Shown here one piece after another: positions 1-7,982 of a DNA stretch of 64,000 nucleotides. The DNA is from Streptomyces sp. NRRL F-5727 (GTDB lineage: Bacteria; Actinomycetota; Actinomycetes; Streptomycetales; Streptomycetaceae). The translations under genes and the position numbers were made by a program. The notes under the pieces were generated by a model. That model searched no databases. It saw only the letters and a program-made list of their open reading frames with translations, and was not told the origin of the DNA. Numbering within the stretch: the first letter of the stretch is position 1; each line of letters starts with the position of its first letter. The stretch is from positions 167,784 to 231,783 of the forward strand of contig NZ_JOGX01000003.1 in NCBI RefSeq assembly GCF_000719555.1. The letters are read 5' to 3'.

Positions 1-214
1 GCGCGACCAGGTCGCACTCGCCGGGCAGGCCCTCGAAGGGGCGCTGGACGTGCTCGGTGGCGGCGTGCGCGGCGGCCCGGCCGTGGCACGCCTTGTAGCG
101 GCGGCCCGAACCGCACGGGCACGGCTCGCGCGCGCCGACGACCGGGATCTCCCCGTTCGTGACCTGTGCCTGGCCGCTCTTGCCGGCCTTCGTCTGGGGG
201 CGCTTCTTGGCCAT
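1..214 (-). CDS. SEC-C motif protein, DUF5926-like (5' part only)
   Basis: Only the first 71 codons are in the window; the gene runs off the left edge. A basic tail ([11 protein letters not shown]) is followed at residues 30-45 by [16 protein letters not shown], a SEC-C zinc-binding motif with Cys32, Cys34, Cys43 and His44. In actinobacteria this N-terminal SEC-C plus the following [10 protein letters not shown] stretch is typical of the DUF5926 family, whose function is unknown; SEC-C modules elsewhere bind zinc and mediate protein contacts, as at the SecA C-terminus. The ATG at 214 is preceded by GGGAGA about 11 nt upstream. Family assignment rests on recall of the N-terminal signature, since the body of the protein is not visible. 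Confidence 0.75.
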   Translation of the reverse strand, partial: MAKKRPQTKAGKSGQAQVTNGEIPVVGAREPCPCGSGRRYKACHGRAAAHAATEHVQRPFEGLPGECDLVA

Positions 215-423
215 GGTGTGGCTTTCTCCCGATCGCGGTGCTGTGTCGGGCGCGAGCCTAGCCGCCCGGGCGCCGCGGAACGCTCAGCCGTGCGCCTGTC
301 CGGAACGGGTCGCCGCGTGCGCGCCCTGCGCGCGCCGGGTACGGGTCGGCGTGGCCGGTCCGGTACGGGCCCGGCGCCGCCGGCCGCCGTACCGGAGCCG
401 TGACCGACCGGTTGCGCCCCGGC

Positions 424-942
424 TCAGTCCAGGTCGTCGTAGGCGTCGAGGAGGTCGAGGCCGGAGCCGCCGGCGCCGACCCGGGCCGCGAAGTCCTCGC
501 GGCGATGGCCCTCCGTGACGACCACCCAGACCGTCACCTCGCCCGTCGCGCTGTCGCGCACGCCCCAGTCCTGGGCCAGGGCGCCGATGATGTTGAGCCC
601 GCGTCCGCCGCGCGCCGTGACCGACGGCGTCGACGGGACGGGTCTCGTGGGACCGCCTCCGTCCGTCACCTCGACCGTCAGCCCGCCCGACGGATCCAGC
701 CGCCAGGCCGCCAGCACGTCGCCCTCTCCCCGGTCGCCCCGTCCCAGCGGCCTGCCGTGCCGGTAGGCGTTGCTGAGCAGTTCGGACAGGATCAGGACCG
801 CGTCGTCGACGACCGATTCCGACACCCCGCCGCGGTACAGCTCGTCCCGCATCCGGTGTCGCGCTTCCCCCACGCCCGCAGGGCCATGGGGTACGGCCAT
901 GCTCGACGACGTGGGCACCTTCTGTGCCACCACCAACGCCAC
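424..942 (-). CDS. RsbW-like ATP-binding protein (anti-sigma factor-type kinase fold)
   Basis: 172 aa, single HATPase_c_2 domain of the RsbW/SpoIIAB class that is very abundant in Streptomyces. The N box is visible as ELLSNAYRHG (about residues 54-63), followed by a DGGGP G1-like motif and a GGRGLNIIG glycine loop, so the ATP-binding fold looks complete. Such proteins usually bind or phosphorylate anti-anti-sigma partners, but no partner gene is adjacent, so the target is unknown. GTG at 942 is chosen because AGGAGG lies 8 nt upstream; an in-frame ATG at 900 has no comparable ribosome site. Lies downstream of, and on the same strand as, the GDPD gene with about 190 nt between them. Confidence 0.8.
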   Translation of the reverse strand: MALVVAQKVPTSSSMAVPHGPAGVGEARHRMRDELYRGGVSESVVDDAVLILSELLSNAYRHGRPLGRGDRGEGDVLAAWRLDPSGGLTVEVTDGGGPTRPVPSTPSVTARGGRGLNIIGALAQDWGVRDSATGEVTVWVVVTEGHRREDFAARVGAGGSGLDLLDAYDDLD

Positions 943-1130
943 CCCCGAGACCTCCTTCGCCCCACGCCACCGTGTGGATGCCCCGGCGACCGCGACCGGA
1001 AACCGCCTGTTCCGGGTGGGGTGGAGCACAAGTGACGATCGCGTACACGCCGAACGCGCCGGTGCACACCCCCACGGCCGCCCCACGGCCGCCCCGCGAC
1101 CGCCCCGTGGCGGCCGCGGGCGGCCGTGAC

Positions 1131-1970
1131 TCAGGCGCGCCCGAGGTGCGTGAGGACCTGCCTGGGGCGGTTGGTGATGATCGCGTCGACCCCGAGCCGC
1201 AGGCAGAGTTCGACGTCCTCCGGGTCGTCCACCGTCCAGACGTGGACCTGGTGGCCGGCCTTCTGGAGGCGCAGGATGACCGCCGGGTGGTGACGGACGA
1301 TCCGGATGGACGGACCCGCCACGCGCGCGCCCGCGGGCAGGCGCCCGTCGCGCAGGCGGGGGGTGACGAACTGGGCGAGGGAGACCGTCGGGAGGGTCGG
1401 CGCGGCGGTGGCGATCCGCTGCAGGGAGCGGGCCGAGAAGCTCATGATCCGTACCGGGGACTCCTCGGGCGCCACGGGCGCGTGCAGGCCGAAACGCTTC
1501 AGGAGCGCGAGGAGCCGGTCCTCGACCTGGCCGGCCCAGCGGGTGGGGTGCTTGGTCTCGATGGCGAGCTCGACCCTCCGTCCGGCGTCGGAGACCAGCT
1601 CCAGGAGCCGTTCCAGGGTGAGGACCGAGGTGTACTCGGGGTCGCCCCAGTCGGGGCTCTCGGCCGGTCCGCCGGACTCCTGGTCCTCCTTGAACGCCTT
1701 CCAGGCGCCGAAGTCCAGCGCGGCGAGGTCGGCGAGTTCCAGCGTCGAGACGGCGCCGCGGCCGTTCGAGGTGCGGTCGACCCGGCGGTCGTGGACGCAG
1801 ACCAGGTGCCCGTCGGCGGTGAGCCGTACGTCGCACTCCAGCGCGTCGGCGCCGTCCTCGATGGCCTTCACATAGGCGGCCAGGGTGTGTTCCGGCGCGT
1901 CCTCCGAAGCCCCTCGGTGGGCGACGACCTGGACGGGGCCGGGGTGTGGTTGCTGCCGTGCGTGGGTCAC
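1131..1970 (-). CDS. Glycerophosphodiester phosphodiesterase
   Basis: 279 aa GDPD TIM-barrel. It would hydrolyse glycerophosphodiesters to sn-glycerol 3-phosphate and an alcohol. Catalytic motifs are visible: VAHRGASE (His18, Arg19), ALECDVRLTADG (Glu45, Asp47) and VCVHD (His60), matching the His-Arg, Glu-x-Asp and His-Asp signatures of the family; later strands include HVWTVDDPEDV and a C-terminal GVDAIITNRP typical of GDPDs. No signal peptide is seen, so it is probably cytoplasmic. The GTG at 1970 gives a family-like N-terminus (THARQQPHPGPVQVVAHRG); the extended reading back to 2084 looks non-native. The ribosome site is weak. Divergent from the protease gene that follows. Confidence 0.85.
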   Translation of the reverse strand: MTHARQQPHPGPVQVVAHRGASEDAPEHTLAAYVKAIEDGADALECDVRLTADGHLVCVHDRRVDRTSNGRGAVSTLELADLAALDFGAWKAFKEDQESGGPAESPDWGDPEYTSVLTLERLLELVSDAGRRVELAIETKHPTRWAGQVEDRLLALLKRFGLHAPVAPEESPVRIMSFSARSLQRIATAAPTLPTVSLAQFVTPRLRDGRLPAGARVAGPSIRIVRHHPAVILRLQKAGHQVHVWTVDDPEDVELCLRLGVDAIITNRPRQVLTHLGRA

Positions 1971-2156
1971 CGCGTCATGGTGCCATTGGCGGGCGGCCGG
2001 GGTACACGAAACCTGTCCGTTCTGCCCGGTTATAAAGGAAGGGGTGCGGACGCACAGCTCCGCCTTACCCTGGCCTGACGCCATGTGGGAAAAGCTGGGT
2101 CCAGCACCCTGGAGCGACTGTCACCGTCCCCGCGCTGTGAACGAGGAGAGCGAGCT

Positions 2157-3605
2157 GTGAGCACCGAGAACGAGGGCACCGAGGTTCCGGCGGACCCGAC
2201 TGCCCCGTCCGCCCCCGCCACGCCTCCCGCCCCCGCCGCGCCGGCCCCGCAGCCGCCCGCGGCGCAGCCGGCCGCGCCGGCCCCGCAGCCGCCGGTGGCG
2301 CCGGCGCCGGAGGCCCCGACCCAGGTCCAGCCGCCGCTGCCGCCCGTCCCCCCGACGCCGGCCGCCGCGGCCCCGGCGCCCGAGCCCGCGGTGGCGGCCG
2401 CCGGCGGCGGTGCCTGGCCGCCGGCTCCGCCGGCCGTACCGGCCTGGGGCGAGCCCGTACCGGCTCCGCCCGTGGAGCCCGCCCCGCGCAAGCGCTCCGG
2501 TGGTCTCGTCGCGGCCGTCCTGGTGGCGGCGCTGGTGGCGGGCGGCATCGGCGGTGGCATCGGCTACTGGGCGGCCCAGCGCGAGGACGCCGGCCCGGCG
2601 TCGACGACGGTCTCCTCCGGTGAGGCCCCGGCCTCCTTCAAGAGGGAGCCGGGCACCGTCGCGGCGGTCGCCGCGAAGGCGCTGCCCAGCGTGGTCACCA
2701 TCCAGGCGAAGTCGGGCGACGCGCAGGGCGACGGCGGCACCGGCACCGGCTTCGTCTACGACCAGGAGGGCCACATCGTCACCAACAACCACGTGGTGGC
2801 GTCGGCGGCGGAGGGCGGCACGCTCTCCGCGACCTTCTCGGACGGCAGGACGTACGACGCCGAGGTCGTCGGCCGGGCCGAGGGCTACGACGTGGCCGTG
2901 CTCAAGCTGAAGGAGGCCCCGAAGGGGCTGAAGCCGCTGCCGCTCGGCGACTCCGACAAGGTGGCGGTCGGCGACTCGACGATCGCGATCGGCGCGCCCT
3001 TCGGCCTCTCCAACACGGTGACGACCGGCATCATCAGCGCCAAGAACCGTCCGGTGGCCTCCGGCGACGGCGGCGGCAGCAACTCGTACATGAGCGCCCT
3101 GCAGACGGACGCGTCGATCAACCCGGGCAACTCGGGCGGTCCGCTGCTGGACGCCGGCGGCGCGGTGATCGGCATCAACTCGGCGATCCAGTCCACCGGC
3201 GGCGGCTTCGGCCAGTCGCAGGCGGGCTCGATCGGCCTCGGCTTCGCGATCCCGGTCAACCAGGCGAAGGCGGTGGCCGAGCAGCTGATCAAGACCGGCA
3301 AGCCGGTCTACCCGGTGATCGGCGCGACCGTGAACATGAACGACAAGGGCGAGGGCGCGACCATCGCCCAGCAGGGCGCGGGCGGCACGGCGTCGGTGAC
3401 GCCGAACGGCCCGGCGGCCAAGGCGGGTCTGCGGGCCGGTGACGTGATCACGGGCTTCGGGGACCACCCGATCGACAGCGGCCCGTCCCTCATCAGCGAG
3501 ATCTGGACCCACAAGCCGGGCGACTCGGTGGAGATCACCTACGAGCGCGACGGCAAGGAGGCGAAGACCACGGTCGTCCTCGGCGAGCGCACCGGCGACA
3601 GCTGA
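2157..3605 (+). CDS. HtrA/DegP-like membrane-anchored serine protease with PDZ domain
   Basis: 482 aa. Residues 1-110 are a Pro/Ala-rich cytoplasmic tail, 115-138 a single transmembrane helix (GGLVAAVLVAALVAGGIGGG), then a trypsin-like domain with the full triad: His212 in TNNHVV, Asp245 in YDVAVLKL and Ser326 in NPGNSGGPL. A PDZ domain follows (about 370-475, with GPAAKAGLRAGDVITGF). The protease domain should face the cell exterior, where HtrA proteins degrade or chaperone misfolded envelope proteins. The GTG at 2157 follows GAGGAG about 9 nt upstream; an upstream in-frame start at 2085 lacks such a site. Monocistronic, divergent from the GDPD gene. Confidence 0.92.
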   Translation: MSTENEGTEVPADPTAPSAPATPPAPAAPAPQPPAAQPAAPAPQPPVAPAPEAPTQVQPPLPPVPPTPAAAAPAPEPAVAAAGGGAWPPAPPAVPAWGEPVPAPPVEPAPRKRSGGLVAAVLVAALVAGGIGGGIGYWAAQREDAGPASTTVSSGEAPASFKREPGTVAAVAAKALPSVVTIQAKSGDAQGDGGTGTGFVYDQEGHIVTNNHVVASAAEGGTLSATFSDGRTYDAEVVGRAEGYDVAVLKLKEAPKGLKPLPLGDSDKVAVGDSTIAIGAPFGLSNTVTTGIISAKNRPVASGDGGGSNSYMSALQTDASINPGNSGGPLLDAGGAVIGINSAIQSTGGGFGQSQAGSIGLGFAIPVNQAKAVAEQLIKTGKPVYPVIGATVNMNDKGEGATIAQQGAGGTASVTPNGPAAKAGLRAGDVITGFGDHPIDSGPSLISEIWTHKPGDSVEITYERDGKEAKTTVVLGERTGDS

Positions 3606-3669
3606 CGCACGCGCCCCCGTCCCACCCGGTACGCTGGTGCCCGCTCCGCCCCAAGCGGACGAGAGCGAG

Positions 3670-3756
3670 GGTGGGTTGCCCGAGCGGCCTAAGGGAACGG
3701 TCTTGAAAACCGTCGAGGCAGCGATGTCTCCGTGGGTTCAAATCCCACACCCACCG
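3670..3756 (+). tRNA. tRNA-Ser (anticodon TGA)
   Basis: Class II tRNA of 87 nt. Acceptor stem GGTGGGT pairs with ACCCACC, discriminator G at 3756, no encoded CCA. The anticodon stem-loop ACGGT-CTTGAAA-ACCGT shows anticodon TGA. A long variable arm and a GTGGG-TTCAAAT-CCCAC T arm complete the fold. An inverted-repeat terminator follows directly. Its anticodon arm reappears as a degenerate copy at 61649-61670. Confidence 0.97.
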
Positions 3757-3761
3757 CAGTG

Positions 3762-3800
3762 CGAGAGCCCCCGTCCGGCAAGCCCGGACGGGGGCTCTCG
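3762..3800 (+). terminator. Hairpin terminator after tRNA-Ser(UGA)
   Basis: A 17-bp perfect stem (arm CGAGAGCCCCCGTCCGG) with a 5-nt loop, starting 6 nt after the tRNA. No U tract, as is usual in Streptomyces. Confidence 0.8.
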
Positions 3801-3839
3801 GGTCGTTCCGGGGCCTACGGAGAGTCGTGGGGAGGGCGT

Positions 3840-4244
3840 GTGTCCGGGGAGAGCGGGGCGTTCGTCAGGTTCCAGGGTGTGGTCAGGCATCCGCGGGGGC
3901 ACTTCCCCGGGGTCTTCGTCCTCGCCAACGAGCTCGCGGCGCAGGGCAGGCTGAGCGAGGAGCAGTACCGCTTCTGGCGGGCCGCGAACGACTGGTACGA
4001 CGCCCACTACCCGAATCCGACGCGGGTCGACCCGACCGTGTACGACCCGGCCGTGCATCCCGGCGCGGTGGCCTGGTTCAAGGCGTCGGCGCACGAGCTC
4101 ATCGCGCGCGTGGACGGGTATCTGGAGCTGCTCGCCGCGCACGGCGTCGAGTGCCGGCGGCTGGAGTCGTCGGATCCGGGGCGGATCCTGTACGAGGACG
4201 CCTATCAGGTGGTCGTGGCCGCCGGGGAGTCGCCGGGCGGGTAG
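3840..4244 (+). CDS. Conserved hypothetical protein, 134 aa
   Basis: I do not recognise a characterised family. The protein is acidic and soluble, with no signal peptide or membrane segment; it begins SGESGAFVRFQGVVRHPRG and has aromatic-rich segments (YRFWRAANDWYDAHYPNPT) and an AHELIARVDGYLELLAAHG helix. The GTG at 3840 is preceded by GGGGAGGG 4 nt upstream; the reading frame is open further upstream but only through the tRNA and its terminator. It is 77 nt ahead of the macro-domain gene on the same strand, so the two may be co-transcribed. Confidence 0.7.
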   Translation: MSGESGAFVRFQGVVRHPRGHFPGVFVLANELAAQGRLSEEQYRFWRAANDWYDAHYPNPTRVDPTVYDPAVHPGAVAWFKASAHELIARVDGYLELLAAHGVECRRLESSDPGRILYEDAYQVVVAAGESPGG

Positions 4245-4321
4245 GGCGGGCGTATTTCGCGCGCCTCCGGGGGCGTGCGGCGGGATGATGGGCCGGGAGT
4301 CGTGCGGCCGAGGAGGGTGTC

Positions 4322-4849
4322 GTGGTCAGGATCGTGCTCGTCCGGGGGGACATCACCGCCGAGGCGGCGGACGCGGTGGTCAACGCGGCGAACTCCTCGC
4401 TGCTCGGTGGCGGCGGGGTCGACGGGGCCATCCACCGGAAGGGCGGACCCGAGATCCTCGCCGCCTGCCAGGACCTCCGGCGCTCGCACTACGGCAAGGG
4501 CCTGCCGACCGGGCGGGCGGTCGCGACCACGGCCGGGCGGCTGCCGGCGCGGCACGTGATCCACACGGTGGGCCCGGTCTGGTCGGCGGACGAGGACCGC
4601 TCCGAGCTGCTGGCCTCCTGCTACCGGGAGTCCCTCGCGGTGGCCGACGGGCTGGGGGATCGTACGGTCGCCTTCCCGGCCATCTCCACGGGCATCTACG
4701 GCTGGCCGATCGACGACGGTGCGCGGATCGCGGTCGAGGCGGTCCGGGCGGCCGAGGCGGCGGGGACGGAGGTCGAGGAGGTGCGGTTCGTGCTCTTCGA
4801 CGCGACCGCGTACGCCGCCTTCGAGGCCGCGGTCGCGGCCGAGGGGTAA
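4322..4849 (+). CDS. Macro domain protein (O-acetyl-ADP-ribose deacetylase type)
   Basis: 175 aa consisting of one macro domain. Diagnostic features are [19 protein letters not shown] at the start, the [19 protein letters not shown]-ribose loop, [10 protein letters not shown] and [14 protein letters not shown]. This matches the YmdB/MacroD-type group that hydrolyses O-acetyl-ADP-ribose and can remove mono-ADP-ribose from acidic side chains. Cytoplasmic. GTG start with GAGGAGGG about 5 nt upstream. Length is normal for a stand-alone macro domain. Could have a role in stress or NAD metabolism; nothing nearby identifies the substrate. Confidence 0.92.
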   Translation: MVRIVLVRGDITAEAADAVVNAANSSLLGGGGVDGAIHRKGGPEILAACQDLRRSHYGKGLPTGRAVATTAGRLPARHVIHTVGPVWSADEDRSELLASCYRESLAVADGLGDRTVAFPAISTGIYGWPIDDGARIAVEAVRAAEAAGTEVEEVRFVLFDATAYAAFEAAVAAEG

Positions 4850-5387
4850 CCGGGCCGGTGCCGGCGGGCCCCGGTGTCGGCGGGACGCAGCCGCCGGGCC
4901 GGTGTCGGCGGGCCGGAGTCCCGGGCCCCTGTGTCGCCGGCCGGTGTCGCCGGGCCGGAGTCGTCGGGGGTGGCTCTTCGCCCCTGCCTCCCGATTCGAA
5001 AATCCCTGTGCTCTTTCCTGTCTCCGTTCGAGTCCGGCTGGGCGGATGGTGCCGCTTCGCGTCCGGTTTGTCGGGGGTTCTGGCGGAACGCTTCCTCCCT
5101 TGCGGCATAACGGATCCGGGGTGGTTTCGCGGAGGTCGTCCGCTGTGAGCTGGGGGTTTCTCGGCTACGAAGGGTTTATCGGCTTGTCCTCACGCTTGCG
5201 GGGGAATCAGCCGCTCCGGGGTGGTTCGCCGGGGATTCGGTGGGCAACTCTGGATTCGCGACGTCGAGCAGAAAACGACCGGGGCGGTCGGCCAACTTCC
5301 CTGGTCAGGGCCGGAGTTCACGGCCTGCCTTCAGAGACCGATCATTCCGTGCACAGCAGACTGGCTTCAGTTCCCGGAGGAACAGAC
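4850..5387. other. 538-bp intergenic region before the secreted Asn-rich protein
   Basis: No gene recognised. The first 120 bp are an imperfect reiteration of GCCGGTGTCGGCGGG-like blocks. From about 4985 the composition becomes visibly less GC-rich, which in Streptomyces often marks promoter or 5' leader DNA. The secreted-protein gene starts at 5388 with GGAGG at 5377-5381. The long AT-richer stretch suggests an extended regulatory region or leader, but I can assign no specific promoter. Confidence 0.5.
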
Positions 5388-5693
5388 ATGGCAAGCATCC
5401 GTACCGCCCGCATCGTCGCCGCCGTCGCCGCCCTGCCGCTCGCCGCCGCCCTCTTCGGCGGAGTGGCGCAGGCCGACAACGGCGGTTTCGCGGACGACGG
5501 ATCGAACACGAGCGTCGCCACCATCATCGGCAGCGGCGTGGGTGGCGACAACAACGGCAACTCGACCACCACGCAGCAGGTGGCGACCGGCTCCGGTGCC
5601 TCCAACCAGAACAACACGGCGAGCGTGAACGGCTCCGCGTTCACCCACATCTCGCAGGCGAACAACACGGTCAACTTCCTCCCGTGGTGGTGA
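5388..5693 (+). CDS. Small secreted Asn/Ser/Thr-rich protein
   Basis: 101 aa. A Sec signal peptide is clear (MASIRTARIVAAVAALPLA ... FGGVAQA, cleavage after AQA near residue 27). The mature part of about 74 residues has almost no Lys, Arg or Cys and is built of Asn/Gly/Ser/Thr/Gln runs (GDNNGNSTTTQQ, SGASNQNNTASVNGS, SQANNTVNF) ending in an aromatic tail FLPWW. Such low-complexity beta-prone composition recalls surface amyloids like chaplins and curli, but no chaplin Cys/VP signature is present, so this is a comparison and not an assignment. Starts at ATG with GGAGG 6 nt upstream. Preceded by a long untranslated region and stands alone. Confidence 0.8.
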   Translation: MASIRTARIVAAVAALPLAAALFGGVAQADNGGFADDGSNTSVATIIGSGVGGDNNGNSTTTQQVATGSGASNQNNTASVNGSAFTHISQANNTVNFLPWW

Positions 5694-5814
5694 CGACCCC
5701 ACGGGGCCGGCCCGAGGGGGCGTGACCGCGGTGTGAACGGCGGCCTGTGCGGCGGTACTTCGGTACCGCCCGCGCAGGCCGCCTTCGCGTGTGCCGGACC
5801 GATCCGCCGCGTCC

Positions 5815-5848
5815 TTGACACGACGACCGTATCTGACGGACAGTCAGA
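5815..5848 (+). promoter_or_regulatory. Promoter -35 element plus perfect operator palindrome of the acyl-CoA operon
   Basis: TTGACA at 5815-5820 is a consensus -35 box. At 5832-5848 lies TCTGAC-GGACA-GTCAGA, a perfect 6-bp inverted repeat with a 5-bp spacer, where the -10 region would be expected. A repressor bound there would block transcription. The form is typical of TetR-family operators; no cognate regulator gene is adjacent. The first ATG/GTG of the operon is 31 nt downstream. Confidence 0.65.
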
Positions 5849-5879
5849 AACCTTCGTCGTTCCCCCGGGAGGCCGTCCC

Positions 5880-7046
5880 GTGCACCTCGCCCCGACCGAG
5901 CGGCAGCTCCGGCTGCGCGCCGAACTCCGCGCGTACTTCCGCGAGACGATGCCCGACGGGCCGCCCCCGGCGGCCGACGGTGCCGCGCAGCGCCGGCTGC
6001 TGCGGCGGATCGGCGCCGACGGGCTCCTCGGCCTCGGCTGGCCGGAGGAGTACGGCGGCCAGGGCCGCGGCCCCGACGAGCAGTTCGTCTTCTTCGACGA
6101 GGCGTACCGGGCCGGCGCCCCCGTCTCGATGGTCACCCTCAACACCGTCGGCCCCACCCTCATGCGGTACGGCACCGAGGAGCAGAAGGCCGCCTTCCTG
6201 CCCCGGATCCTGCGCGGCGAGTGCGTCTTCGCGATCGGCTACAGCGAGCCGGAGGCGGGGACGGACCTGGCGTCGCTCCGGACCCGGGCGGTGCGCGACG
6301 GCGACTCCTGGGTCGTCGACGGGCAGAAGATCTTCACCTCCAACGCACAGCACGCCGACTGGATCTGGCTCGCCTGCCGCACCGACCCCGAGGCGTCCCC
6401 GCACCGGGGCATCTCCATCCTCCTCGTCCCCACCGGGGCCCCCGGCTTCTCCTGGACGCCGATCGAGACCGTCGGCGGTCTCACCACCACCGCGACCTAC
6501 TACGACGGGATCCGGGTCCCGGCCGGGAACCTCGTCGGCGAGGAGAACGGCGGCTGGGGGCTCATCACCGAGCAGCTCAACCACGAGCGGGTCGCGCTGG
6601 CCGCGATCGGCATGCAGGCCGAGGACTTCTTCGCCGCCGCCCTCGACCGCGCCCGTACACCCGATCCGGTGACCGGGCGGCGTCGGATTGACGAGCCGTG
6701 GGTGCGGATCCGGGCCGCCGAGGCGCACGCCCGGCTGGCGGCGACACGCCTGCTCAACTGGCGTCTGGTGGGGGACGTCGGGGCCGGCCGGCTGACCCCC
6801 GGAGACGCCAGCGGCGTGAAGTTCGCGGGAACCGAATCGGCGGTGGAGGTGTACCGGATATGTCAGGAGATCACGGGTGACACGGGGACGGTCCGAGCGG
6901 GATCGCCGGGGGAGCGGGACGGCGGCGAGCTGGAGCGCATGAACCGCGCCGCCCAGATCAACACCTTCGGGGGAGGGGTGAGCGAGGTGCAGCGGGAGAT
7001 CGTCGCGCGGGCACGGCTCGGCATGAAGGGGAGGGGACGGCGATGA
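5880..7046 (+). CDS. Acyl-CoA dehydrogenase, ChsE2/FadE29-like
   Basis: 388 aa, three-part ACAD fold. Visible are the N-terminal helical domain, the middle beta domain (FAIGYSEPEAGTDLASLRTRA; GQKIFTSNAQHADWIWLACRT) and the C-terminal helical domain with QLNHERVALA and FGGGVSEVQREIVARARLG. It would use FAD to make an alpha,beta-enoyl-CoA. Length equals the mycobacterial FadE29 class, whose members pair with a shorter ACAD (here the 344-aa protein at 7983). The GTG at 5880 has GGGAGG 9 nt upstream. The stop overlaps the start of the next gene (ATGA), so translation is coupled. First gene of a five-gene operon. Confidence 0.88.
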   Translation: MHLAPTERQLRLRAELRAYFRETMPDGPPPAADGAAQRRLLRRIGADGLLGLGWPEEYGGQGRGPDEQFVFFDEAYRAGAPVSMVTLNTVGPTLMRYGTEEQKAAFLPRILRGECVFAIGYSEPEAGTDLASLRTRAVRDGDSWVVDGQKIFTSNAQHADWIWLACRTDPEASPHRGISILLVPTGAPGFSWTPIETVGGLTTTATYYDGIRVPAGNLVGEENGGWGLITEQLNHERVALAAIGMQAEDFFAAALDRARTPDPVTGRRRIDEPWVRIRAAEAHARLAATRLLNWRLVGDVGAGRLTPGDASGVKFAGTESAVEVYRICQEITGDTGTVRAGSPGERDGGELERMNRAAQINTFGGGVSEVQREIVARARLGMKGRGRR

Positions 7047-7981
7047 GCGGGGAGGGACAGGACCGGCTCTACGAGCGGCTGAAGGCGTACGAGGGGCGGC
7101 CGGCGGCCACCGGCGGGCGCGGCAAGGACCCGGTGAACCTGCCGATGATCCGGCACTGGTGCGAGGCCATGGGGGACGAGCACCCGGCGTACCGGGGACC
7201 GGAGGCGGTCGCGCCGCCGACCATGCTCCAGGCGTGGACGATGGGCGGGCTCTCCGGGCACGAGGACCGCTCGGAGGCGTACGGGGAGCTGCTCGGCCTC
7301 CTCGACGGGGCCGGGTACACCTCGGTGGTCGCCACCGACTGCGAGCAGGAGTACCTGCGCCCGCTCAGGCCCGGCGACGAGATCACCTTCGACGCCGTCG
7401 TCGAGTCCGTGTCGCCGCGCAAGACCACCAGGCTCGGCACCGGGCACTTCGTGACCACCCGGATGGACGTGCGGGCCGGCGGCGAGCTCGCCGGCACCCA
7501 CCGCTTCCGGATCCTCAAGTACGCCCCCGCCGCCCGCCCCGCGCCGCCGCCGGAGCGCCCCCGGCGGCCCCGCCCGGTGATCAACCGGGACAACGCCGGG
7601 TTCTGGGAGGGCGTCGCCGCCCACCGGCTGCTGATCCAGCGGTGCACGGCCTGCGGGACGCTCCGCTTCCCCTGGCTGCCGGGGTGCCACGCGTGCGGGG
7701 CGCCCGGGTGGGAGACCGTCGAGGCGAGCGGCGAGGGCACGGTCTTCTCGTACGTGGTCATGCACCACCCGCCCTTCCCCGCCTTCGACCCGCCCTACGC
7801 GGTCGGGCTGATCGAACTGGCCGAGGGGGTCCGGATGATCGCGAACGTGGTGGGGGTGCCCTACGACAAGGTCCGGATCGGGATGCCGGTCCGGCTGGAG
7901 TTCCAGCGGGTCGACGAGGAGCAGGAGCTGCCCGTCTTCCGCGCCGTGGACGGGCCGGAGACAGCGGAAGGGGAGCGCTGA
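7043..7981 (+). CDS. MaoC-DUF35 fusion protein, ChsH2-like
   Basis: 312 aa. Residues 1-160 are a MaoC-type hot-dog domain, 180-300 a DUF35 domain with a zinc ribbon (Cys201, Cys204, Cys215, Cys218 in CTACGTLRFPWLPGCHAC) and an OB fold. In the MaoC part the usual Asp-x4-His hydratase pair reads GDEHPAY, with Tyr in place of His. This fits ChsH2 of Mycobacterium tuberculosis (about 311 aa), the non-catalytic partner of ChsH1 that also lends its DUF35 domain to the Ltp2 aldolase. Starts inside the stop of the previous gene. The assignment as a hydratase/aldolase scaffold is by family knowledge plus the gene set around it. Confidence 0.85.
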   Translation: MSGEGQDRLYERLKAYEGRPAATGGRGKDPVNLPMIRHWCEAMGDEHPAYRGPEAVAPPTMLQAWTMGGLSGHEDRSEAYGELLGLLDGAGYTSVVATDCEQEYLRPLRPGDEITFDAVVESVSPRKTTRLGTGHFVTTRMDVRAGGELAGTHRFRILKYAPAARPAPPPERPRRPRPVINRDNAGFWEGVAAHRLLIQRCTACGTLRFPWLPGCHACGAPGWETVEASGEGTVFSYVVMHHPPFPAFDPPYAVGLIELAEGVRMIANVVGVPYDKVRIGMPVRLEFQRVDEEQELPVFRAVDGPETAEGER

Positions 7982-7982
7982 C

